Origin: Paraburkholderia antibiotica
GTDB taxonomy: Bacteria > Pseudomonadota > Gammaproteobacteria > Burkholderiales > Burkholderiaceae
NCBI RefSeq assembly: GCF_012927125.1
Contig: NZ_JABBFZ010000009.1
Coordinates: 1 to 64,000 of the forward strand
Length of the DNA stretch: 64,000 nt
Direction of reading: 5' to 3'
A program made the translations under genes and the position numbers. Within the stretch, counting starts at the first letter, position 1, and every line of letters starts with the position of its first letter. Shown piece by piece: positions 1 through 5,880 of this stretch. The notes beneath the pieces are model-generated. The model saw nothing but the letters and a program-made list of their open reading frames with translations. It did no database searches and was not told the DNA's origin.

Positions 1-2
1 TG

Positions 3-191
3 AACGCGGCTGAGTGCGTCCGTCGGGTTCTCTTCGTCATCTTCCTGGTTCCTTTGTCGGCATTATCGCCGGCTCAGGCCCCGAGCGTTCCACTTATCCG
101 ACCGTCCGAATTTGCGCGCCCACTTCTGCCCTCACGATTGCAGCATAGTCCGGCGCAAAGTTCGAGAAGTTCAAGACCTCGTTCACGTTAA
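3..191 (+). pseudogene. possible truncated ORF with signal-peptide-like N-terminus, open at left edge
   Basis: One plus-strand frame is open from the left edge to a TAA near 191. It begins with a charged stretch, then a hydrophobic run (VLFVIFLVPLSALSPAQA) that reads like a Sec signal peptide. From about 127 onward the same DNA is the antisense of a CDI toxin relic, so the tail of this frame is not its native continuation. It may be the start of a gene interrupted by the CDI array, or chance in GC-rich DNA. The start codon lies outside the window. Confidence 0.2.
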
Positions 192-309
192 ATCCGAACT
201 GCTTCATTTCACTGCCAGCCGGACCAAACGAGAATTGCCCGGAGTTCATAACCGAAGAATATTCCTCTGGACTCACGGCACGGTAGAGCGTCGTTGTTCC
301 ACTGTTTTT
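94..309 (-). pseudogene. relic of orphan CDI toxin tip, ADP-ribosyltransferase-like
   Basis: Starting at the junction word (here a variant reading Ala-Lys-Asn at 304-313), this frame encodes GTTTLYRAVSPEEYSS and continues nearly identically to the toxin at 8870-9453 until about position 127. There the two sequences part and this copy ends after a few unrelated residues. It has no start codon and a stop lies just upstream, so it is a 3'-truncated relic. It keeps the base missing from the other copy at the LYR/AVS position and so shows the original frame. The LYR motif followed by a Ser/Thr-rich strand suggests an ADP-ribosyltransferase-like fold; that is inference. Confidence 0.6.
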
Positions 310-327
310 GGCAACAAATCTCTAGTC

Positions 328-687
328 CTATGAACCATGCAACGTACCATCCGGTGCGACCCAAAGAATGGCCGGTATTTCGTAAAAGTAGTCCGCTAAA
401 ACGAGATCGTTTTCTGACTGTGCAGCTTGCGGCCATCGTGAACGAAGATATTGCAGGATAGTTGCAGCATCGGCATCCCAAACGTCATAACCATCGCGCC
501 AAAGTTCGGCGGGAGGGCAGAATTTGATCTTGCCATCATCCAAGAACGTCTTGAGTAGAAAGAAGAATGCCTCCCGGTGTTCTTCGAACGTAAGTGTTGG
601 ATTATTCACAAGTATCCCGTCGAACAGCGCAGTGATCCACAGCCCAAAAACGTTCTGCACGAGTTCATCTATGCCCAAGAGTTTCAA
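328..687 (-). CDS. CDI immunity protein, DUF596-like
   Basis: A 119-residue acidic protein whose start overlaps the end of the upstream toxin gene by 4 bp (ATGA). The middle reads FFFLLKTFLDDGKIKFCPP, followed by a Trp-rich segment and LRSRWP, which matches the pattern of DUF596 proteins, a family recurrent beside CDI toxins. It should bind and neutralise the toxin encoded at 684-1163 in the cytoplasm of the same cell. No export signal is visible. The gene looks AT-richer than the cdiA body, as expected of an exchangeable cassette. Family assignment is from memory of the motif, without a search. Confidence 0.7.
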   Translation of the reverse strand: MKLLGIDELVQNVFGLWITALFDGILVNNPTLTFEEHREAFFFLLKTFLDDGKIKFCPPAELWRDGYDVWDADAATILQYLRSRWPQAAQSENDLVLADYFYEIPAILWVAPDGTLHGS

Positions 688-1163
688 TTTCCGCTCCCAC
701 GCAAAAACTTGATTTCTCTATTGTAGGTGTTGCCGGTCACAGCCCCCGGCACATCAATCGTCCACGCGGGTCCAGTTTGACTCGCAGAAGCCGATACGCT
801 GCGAAGAGTAAAATTCCCTTGCGTTGTCGAAATTGTGTAGCGGACACCCGCAGTTCCGTTAATGGTTAATGGCTGAGCTTGCGGCAAGTTCGTTGCCCCC
901 GTCACGTTCAGGAAATATTCCTCAACCTGCGAGTCTGTGACGCCTGAGAATATGGCGGCTTTTCCGCTGTTCGGAAGCTCATTAAACGTTGATCCACCGA
1001 TTTGAATCGCCCCCGGTTCGTTCGTCGAGAAAAGGTCTTTCACTTGCTGCAAAGCAGACGGCGTGTTTGTAGCACCGCCACTAGGATTTGCAACATTCCC
1101 GATCGGCGGCGCAACGCCAGTCACTTCCTCCCCGCCAGACGCCGTTTCCGCCCCCCCCGACAT
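684..1163 (-). CDS. orphan CdiA-CT toxin cassette with short pretoxin remnant
   Basis: A 159-residue frame. The first 32 residues copy the CdiA pretoxin segment (GGAETASGGEEV through PSGGATN); after the ATN junction the sequence is unique (TPSALQQVKDLFS) and ends with WTIDVPG then EIKFLRG. The last part is typical of polymorphic toxin C-termini, but I cannot name the activity. Upstream pretoxin DNA is out of frame because a C run holds eight C here against seven in the copies at 2200 and 10105. That shift creates the ATG. The frame therefore lacks secretion and delivery domains and is probably a silent donor, unless recombination moves it behind a full cdiA. Confidence 0.65.
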   Translation of the reverse strand: MSGGAETASGGEEVTGVAPPIGNVANPSGGATNTPSALQQVKDLFSTNEPGAIQIGGSTFNELPNSGKAAIFSGVTDSQVEEYFLNVTGATNLPQAQPLTINGTAGVRYTISTTQGNFTLRSVSASASQTGPAWTIDVPGAVTGNTYNREIKFLRGSGN

Positions 1164-1237
1164 TGGGCGTCGGTGTCAGCACGTTGACCTGCGTATCCTC
1201 GTACTCTTCCTTCTGCTGCGGCGTCATCGATGAGGTA

Positions 1238-1411
1238 TCAAGCACAACCCCACTCTGTCTCTATATACGTACCGCTTCTGAACGTGTTGACGATGTCGGA
1301 TGAGAGTGGCCCTGGATTCATTGGGCCATAAGTCGCAACTCCAGTTTTTGCCCTTGACGCACTTTCCAGCCGCACAGCACGAAGTTCGCTGAGGTCGCTT
1401 GTACTTGCAGT
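1238..1411 (-). pseudogene. relic of a further CDI toxin tip fused to pretoxin DNA
   Basis: Directly after the immunity stop at 1412 the same frame stays open for about 57 codons. It contains TYGPMNPGPLSSDIVNTF and RSGTYIE, a pattern common at the start of one polymorphic-toxin family (Tyr-Gly-Pro, Gly-Pro-Leu, then Thr-Phe-Arg-Ser/Gly-Gly-Tyr). At about 1250 it runs abruptly into sequence identical to the CdiA pretoxin (Val-Leu-Asp-Thr-Ser-Ser region, other frame) and stops at a TGA. It has no start, no junction word and no catalytic half. It records an illegitimate join between an old cassette and the pretoxin of the next one. Confidence 0.55.
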
Positions 1412-1774
1412 TCAGTCTTCGTGGAAAATCTTGAGTCTCTCTATGACCTGTTCAAACGTCTTTTCGGCTTCCGGGTTCTCGTCATGGAAACGATCCCAGA
1501 AATCGCCGCCAAACTCGCTGGGCGCTATGGAATAGCGCCCGCTACCGAAATCCAAAAAAGTCCAGCCATTAGGAACTGCCGGATCGACAACATCGAAGCA
1601 TTGAAGCTCCACCAAGACCGGCGTGCTATCAGAGTCTCTCTGAACCGTGATCATTGCTGGACGGCCTTCTGGCTGGAATCGAACACCAAGAGCAACGTAC
1701 GTCTTCCCTAACGTAAAGCTTGGATCATCGCCATGCCCTTTATAGTCGCGCGGTCTCGCATAACGCACTTTCAT
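1412..1774 (-). CDS. CDI immunity protein, family not recognised
   Basis: A 120-residue protein starting inside the last codons of the truncated cdiA copy, with the 4-bp ATGA overlap seen at the other pairs here. It has a basic N-terminus (MKVRYARPRDYKG), a beta-rich middle with PNGWTFLDFGSGRYSIAP, and an acidic C-terminus. No signal peptide or membrane segment is visible. By position it is the cognate immunity to the toxin tip ending at 1771, which carries a W-K-Y-T-T-Q motif. I do not recognise a named immunity family. Confidence 0.65.
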   Translation of the reverse strand: MKVRYARPRDYKGHGDDPSFTLGKTYVALGVRFQPEGRPAMITVQRDSDSTPVLVELQCFDVVDPAVPNGWTFLDFGSGRYSIAPSEFGGDFWDRFHDENPEAEKTFEQVIERLKIFHED

Positions 1775-3567
1775 GGTTTCACAACCCCTTTCACCTTGAA
1801 GTCCGGCGTAACGTAATCGACCTTACCCGTAATTGAATTCATGTAGTAATGAACCTGCATCGATTGTCCATTTGGCATCGTTACTGACTGCGTTGTGTAC
1901 TTACCCCAGTCGGCAATATTCGACCCGTCACTTGTCAGTTCGCTCACCACACTCGGATTCTTAATTACGCCGTCGGCCAGCGGAATAGCGTCAGAGCTTT
2001 TGATTGCCTGAACAGTGAGCTGTCCGTTCGAGTCAAGAATACCAGCTTGCTGCAAACTCAACTGAGTTCGCAACTGCGCTGCAGTGGTCATGTCTCCCGC
2101 ACTGCCCGTTGTCACCGCACTGTTTGTGGCACCGCCACTAGGATTTGCAACATTCCCGATCGGCGGCGCAACGCCAGTCACTTCCTCCCCGCCAGACGCC
2201 GTTTCCGCCCCCCCGACATTGGGCGTCGGTGTCAGCACGTTGACCTGCGTATCCTCGTACTCTTCCTTCTGCTGCGGCGTCATCGATGAGGTATCAAGTA
2301 CAACCCCAAGGTGCTTCGTCGCGTTGTTCAGCGCCTCGTTCTGCGCCGCCGTTACTGCTCCCTGCACGTTCTGACCTAAAGCACCCGCCAGTCCTCCACC
2401 GGTCAACGTTGCGAGCGACGTTACCGCAGCAATCTGTCCCTGATCGAGCGGCGCACCGCTCGGATCAATCTGCTGGATTGCCCACGGCGACAGCACCGCG
2501 CTCGTGGCCCCGCCAATGGCACCGCCTGCGCACCCCGTACCCAGCGCAGCACTCCCCGCACACCCCAACGCTGAGTTAGCGAGCACATTGCCAACCGTCC
2601 CCGGCGGCAGATAAGTACCAATCGCATTAGCCCCAACAGCAGCAACGTTAGTCACAACGTTGTTTTCCAGCGCCGTCAGAAAACTACCACCCTCGATCGC
2701 CGTCGAAATCCCCGCATTCACCGCACTCTGCTCGCCAATCTCCAGTGCGGTATCGCCCAGATTGGCAAGTGTCACCGCCGGATCGGACGACACAATATTC
2801 GTCCCAACCGAGCTGAACGAATCGAGCCCCAGCCCCGCATCAACACCCGCAGTCAACTCCGCGACACCGACAGATTCAAGCACCTTCCCAAAGCTGAACG
2901 CCTGCCCACTATTGAGCTGCGACATCGCACTCGATAGAAATGCGCCCGCGCCAGGTCCAACAACCACAGACGTAGCAATGGCGATCGTGCTGATCACGAC
3001 CATCATGAACGCGCTATCGAACGTAGACGGCTGATCCATCACCGTCGTCGTCAGGTTGTCGCTGACGGTGCTCTGCGTGAAGCTGCTGCCCAGCTGGCTC
3101 TGCAGGTTCGCGAGCAACGCCTGCGTACCCGCCGTATCGATGCTGCCGTCCGCATTGACCTGCTGCAGCGCGCCGCCGATCTGATCGATTGCCTGCGCAT
3201 TCAGGTCGAAGTTCGCGGCCGACATGAAGCCGCCCTGCTGCACCGCCGTGCCGGTCGTCTGCGTAATGCTGCCGTCGAGTTCCGCCTGATACTGGTAGAT
3301 CGTGCCGACGTTCACCGACCGTTCTTCGTTCGTCAGCGTGCCGGTGTTGACCGTCAGGTTCTGCGCGCTGACCGTACCCGTATTGAGGATGCTGTCCGCG
3401 TAGTTGAGCGTCACGTTCGTGTCGCTGATCTCCCCATCCGCATTGACCGCTGCGTAGTTCTGCGGCAGCAGCACTTCGGGCATCAGTGCCTGCACGGTCG
3501 GGCACGCGCCGCTACCCGTAGCCGTGCAGCCCGGCTCGGGTACCGTTTCCTCGACGTACCAGAGCAT
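1771..3567 (-). CDS. N-terminally truncated CdiA copy with own toxin tip (silent donor)
   Basis: A 598-residue frame nearly identical to the C-terminal third of the full CdiA from residue MLWYVEETVPEPG on, including the hydrophobic DUF637-like region (ISTIAIATSVVVGPGAG) and the pretoxin ending PSGGATN. After the junction at 2122-2131 the tip is unique: about 117 residues with LRTQLSLQQAG, WGKYTTQSV, HYYMNSITGKVDY and a lysine-rich end. Homology to the full gene stops abruptly at 3576. No signal peptide, TPS domain or shaft repeats remain, so the product could not be secreted alone. Recombination across about 1.4 kb of identity with the full cdiA would replace the active toxin with this one. 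Confidence 0.75.
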   Translation of the reverse strand: MLWYVEETVPEPGCTATGSGACPTVQALMPEVLLPQNYAAVNADGEISDTNVTLNYADSILNTGTVSAQNLTVNTGTLTNEERSVNVGTIYQYQAELDGSITQTTGTAVQQGGFMSAANFDLNAQAIDQIGGALQQVNADGSIDTAGTQALLANLQSQLGSSFTQSTVSDNLTTTVMDQPSTFDSAFMMVVISTIAIATSVVVGPGAGAFLSSAMSQLNSGQAFSFGKVLESVGVAELTAGVDAGLGLDSFSSVGTNIVSSDPAVTLANLGDTALEIGEQSAVNAGISTAIEGGSFLTALENNVVTNVAAVGANAIGTYLPPGTVGNVLANSALGCAGSAALGTGCAGGAIGGATSAVLSPWAIQQIDPSGAPLDQGQIAAVTSLATLTGGGLAGALGQNVQGAVTAAQNEALNNATKHLGVVLDTSSMTPQQKEEYEDTQVNVLTPTPNVGGAETASGGEEVTGVAPPIGNVANPSGGATNSAVTTGSAGDMTTAAQLRTQLSLQQAGILDSNGQLTVQAIKSSDAIPLADGVIKNPSVVSELTSDGSNIADWGKYTTQSVTMPNGQSMQVHYYMNSITGKVDYVTPDFKVKGVVKP

Positions 3568-3576
3568 CGGCTCGTT
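2131..3576 (-). repeat. long direct repeat, copy 3 of the cdiA C-terminal segment
   Basis: This stretch is almost identical to about 10030-11475 inside the full cdiA and to part of 6880-8537. It ends on the toxin side at the ATN junction and on the other side at 3576, next to TCAACCAT. It is long enough to support RecA-dependent exchange. Confidence 0.8.
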
Positions 3577-3735
3577 TCAACCATGCCCAAAAGTCAGCGA
3601 ACTCGTGGCAGGGGTTAGCACATCGAGGCTGAAAGCGGGAAATCACACCAACTATGAAGCCCAATGTAGCAAAACCTAAAGGCATCCCATACCCAGTGCA
3701 ACCTTAATCGGGCCGCTTGAAGTACGCTTCCGCAT

Positions 3736-3790
3736 CTAGACGAAACCGAATTTTTCTACTTGCTGCAAAGCAGATGGCGTGTTTGTGGCA
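3736..3790 (-). pseudogene. short relic of an orphan toxin tip
   Basis: Immediately after a perfect junction word (3781-3790) the minus strand reads ATNTPSALQQVEKFGFV and stops. The first ten residues match the start of the toxin at 684-1163 (ATNTPSALQQV), so this is the stump of a second copy of that toxin, cut after a dozen codons. The flanking DNA to 3577 holds nothing recognisable. Confidence 0.6.
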
Positions 3791-3807
3791 AGGCATCCCT
3801 GCTCCCG

Positions 3808-4011
3808 TCACGCGATCTCCCAATAGAAATCGGTGAGCAGCCTTTCCATTGTGGACGGCAAGCGGCCGTCGTTACGTTGTTGCTCCAGCCACAGAAACAC
3901 CTCGCGTGGGCTATGGGTTTCCGAAAAAGCCCTAAACTCTTCTCCAACAGAAGCATTGAAGGCATCCAGTTCTCGCTGAAATTCGGAGTAGTAGTAAGGC
4001 ACGCCTCTCAT
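3808..4011 (-). CDS. small CDI immunity protein, family not recognised
   Basis: A 67-residue protein whose ATG overlaps the stop of the toxin frame at 4008 by 4 bp. It is predicted to be mostly helical and charged (MRGVPYYYSEFQRELDAF, then FLWLEQQRNDGRLPS), with no signal peptide. Position and overlap make it the partner of the toxin tip 4008-4437. The size is at the small end for CDI immunity proteins, and the family is unknown to me. Confidence 0.55.
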   Translation of the reverse strand: MRGVPYYYSEFQRELDAFNASVGEEFRAFSETHSPREVFLWLEQQRNDGRLPSTMERLLTDFYWEIA

Positions 4012-4437
4012 TTTCCTGTTCCTGTAGGAAGGGTCCCGAACCCCTTCACCTGGATCGGTTGATTTGTAATCGCTTGAGTACCTCCGCCGCTACCCCACTC
4101 GGGGAACGTATTGGTAATCGGCTCCAAGGTTGTGGTTGTATTCCACTTTCCCGTAGAAATTGTCAAGTCATTGATGAGTGGCAACGTATCAAAGCTCACC
4201 CAATTAGTTGGTGTCCGAGGCAATTGGAGCAAGCTCTGCGCCGCTGACGGACTAATATTCGTGATGTTGTCGAACGTGATGTACGTCGGATTACGAGGGG
4301 CAATTGTTCCCGCTTGTGCCTCGGCGACTGCAGGACCTCCGACCGCCCTGTAGCCAGTCGCGGGGACAGCTGTTCCGCTCGATGTAACATAGAAGTCAGC
4401 ACCGTCTGTCGCCGCAGAAGTACTGCTGTTTGTAGCA
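4008..4437 (-). CDS. orphan CDI toxin tip, ADP-ribosyltransferase-like candidate
   Basis: From the ATN junction (4428-4437) the frame runs about 142 codons to 4008; it stays open to a GTG at 4508, but the extra residues look non-native. Visible motifs are TGYRAVGG near the start, then PTYITFDNITN, LSISTGKW-like WNT, and FPEWGSGGGTQAIT near the end. The Tyr-Arg strand, the aromatic second strand and the late Gly-Gly-Thr-Gln strand resemble ADP-ribosyltransferase toxins (compare TreTu-type Rhs tips), but catalytic residues cannot be assigned by eye. The 67-residue ORF overlapping its stop should be the immunity gene. It lacks a delivery domain and is probably a silent donor. Confidence 0.5.
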
Positions 4438-4671
4438 ACACTGCATCCCGACGCACCCCACGTTCGCAACGGCCCACAACCCCAGACGCGGCGCGGCTTC
4501 GCCAGCACTGCCGCCCAGACGCGGTTTCACTTCCCGAATTTTTTGCCCAGACGCGCTTTTCCAGCCTGCAATCCGGAACGTCCTGAAGAGCAATGCGCGG
4601 CAGTCTCCCGCGCGCCGATGCACCTACTCTATCCGTCCGCTTTCGATCGACAGCACCGCAACGGCAGCGCC
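4438..4671. repeat. non-coding spacer with three copies of CCCAGACGCG
   Basis: Between the orphan toxin at 4437 and the end of the next immunity gene there is no convincing gene. The word CCCAGACGCG occurs at 4481-4490, 4514-4523 and 4546-4555, about 32-33 bp apart and each in a different wider context. It could be remains of a repeat that was used in cassette insertion. Confidence 0.4.
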
Positions 4672-5109
4672 CTATCGACGGCACAGCGACTTAAGAGCGT
4701 CCAGATCATTTGTTGCAGCCTGAGCTTCGTACAGCGCTTCGCAGAAACCTTGCACTGCGTCTGCATCGAGCGAATAAAGCAGTGAGGCCGCCGCCCTCGC
4801 TTTGCGGAACCACTGCAAGGCCTCTCCAGCATCATCCAAACCGTCGTGCTGCTCAACGATGGTGAAATACTTCTCATCCAAATCGTCTACATCGCCAGCA
4901 AGCCGCTCTCGATCCTGCTGCGTGGCGGTATGCCCATCCTCCAGTAAGAGCGTCACGCGGCCGTCATCTAAAATCGTCATCGCGCTGGTTTCACGACAAG
5001 CCCATTCTGCGACCACCCGAGCTATAGCTCTCCGCTTGTTCGCGGACAGTCCTTTCCCAAACTCGACCAGATCCGGCGCTACAGTGTTTAGCCGCGTATT
5101 TATGCTCAT
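4672..5109 (-). CDS. CDI immunity protein for the deaminase-like toxin
   Basis: A 145-residue protein overlapping the stop of the deaminase-like toxin by 4 bp. It is rich in Asp, Glu, Ala and Leu, probably alpha-helical (AGEALQWFRKARAAASLLY, FCEALYEAQ), with no signal peptide. The acidic character suits a protein that covers a basic nucleic-acid-binding surface; that is inference. I do not recognise the family. It should protect the producing cell from the toxin at 5106-5490. Confidence 0.6.
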   Translation of the reverse strand: MSINTRLNTVAPDLVEFGKGLSANKRRAIARVVAEWACRETSAMTILDDGRVTLLLEDGHTATQQDRERLAGDVDDLDEKYFTIVEQHDGLDDAGEALQWFRKARAAASLLYSLDADAVQGFCEALYEAQAATNDLDALKSLCRR

Positions 5110-5490
5110 TTCGTAACCTTCAATGGAGTTGCAGGCACTGCGTTGGCACCGTTTAGCGCTGACGCGCAGGAAGGACAGATAGGCCGTCCCACGCCGATGG
5201 TCTGGACTGTATAGCCGTTCTGAGCGGCCCAGTTTACGATGTCCGCTTCGGCATGTCCCGTTCCCGGCACAACAACTTCGCCAAGATTCAATGTCACACC
5301 CGGACGCAGATAGCCATTCGGCTCGCTCGTAGAAACAACCGTTATCTGATTGCCGTTCGCATCCTGCAAGACACCAACCCCCATCGTCACTCTACCTTGT
5401 GAGCCAGCAGGTAACTCCGATTGCAATTGTGCAGCGCGACTGGCTGCATAGGCCTGTGCGTCCGCCGAAGACGTTGCACTGTTTGTGGCA
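5106..5490 (-). CDS. orphan CDI toxin tip with cytidine deaminase-like motifs
   Basis: The frame opens just before the ATN junction (5481-5490); a TTG at 5424-5426 is the first possible start. The domain of about 125 residues carries GTGHAEADIVNWAAQ and then GRPICPSCASAL: a His-Ala-Glu followed about 30 residues later by Pro-x-Cys-x-x-Cys. That is the zinc-binding and catalytic signature of the cytidine deaminase fold, used by several nucleic-acid-editing polymorphic toxins. Target (DNA, RNA or nucleotide) is unknown. It lacks CdiA delivery regions, and a stop lies three codons upstream of the junction, so it is likely a silent donor cassette. Its immunity gene overlaps by 4 bp. Confidence 0.65.
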
Positions 5491-5526
5491 ACAACTCGTC
5501 ACCGAGATGCAATTTAATTCGCTGCG

Positions 5527-5880
5527 TCATTCTCGATAGTCCTCGAACTCCCAAGAGAGATTGCGCGCGATCTTTTCCGCGATGTCACGCCATCCGTCGC
5601 CCATGCATTTCGCCACGTAATCGAGGATGCTCGCCTCGATGGCCGAGCGATCGTATTCTTCGACGATCAACATGTGACGGCCCCACCGGGGCTCTTTTAC
5701 GTTTTGATGAAGCCACTCTGGTGTGCAGACCAAGACGCGATAATCATCGGCACCGCTAGAATCGTCTGGCCCCACCCTAAGTTCGATCCACAAGCTGAAA
5801 TTTTCCGGATCGTCCGGGAAGTAGCTATCCAGATCTATAGTTGGGCTATTCACCCACATCGATTTGACAATTGCTTTCAT
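5527..5880 (-). CDS. CDI immunity protein, Imm8-like
   Basis: A 117-residue protein whose ATG overlaps the stop of the truncated cdiA copy by 4 bp. It begins MKAIVKSMWV, then DLDSYFPDDPENFSLWIELR and VGPDD, followed by VLVCTPEWL. The order Pro-Asp-Asp-Pro, Phe-Ser, Val-Gly-Pro, Cys-Thr-Pro-x-Trp-Leu is the hallmark of the Imm8 family of polymorphic-toxin immunity proteins. It should neutralise the toxin tip ending at 5877 in the cytoplasm. No signal peptide is present. Confidence 0.75.
   Translation of the reverse strand: MKAIVKSMWVNSPTIDLDSYFPDDPENFSLWIELRVGPDDSSGADDYRVLVCTPEWLHQNVKEPRWGRHMLIVEEYDRSAIEASILDYVAKCMGDGWRDIAEKIARNLSWEFEDYRE

Noticed and set aside
1..200. Start of cdiB/TpsB at the left edge
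   Set aside because: The signal-like frame is on the opposite strand to cdiA and too short to show a POTRA or barrel motif.
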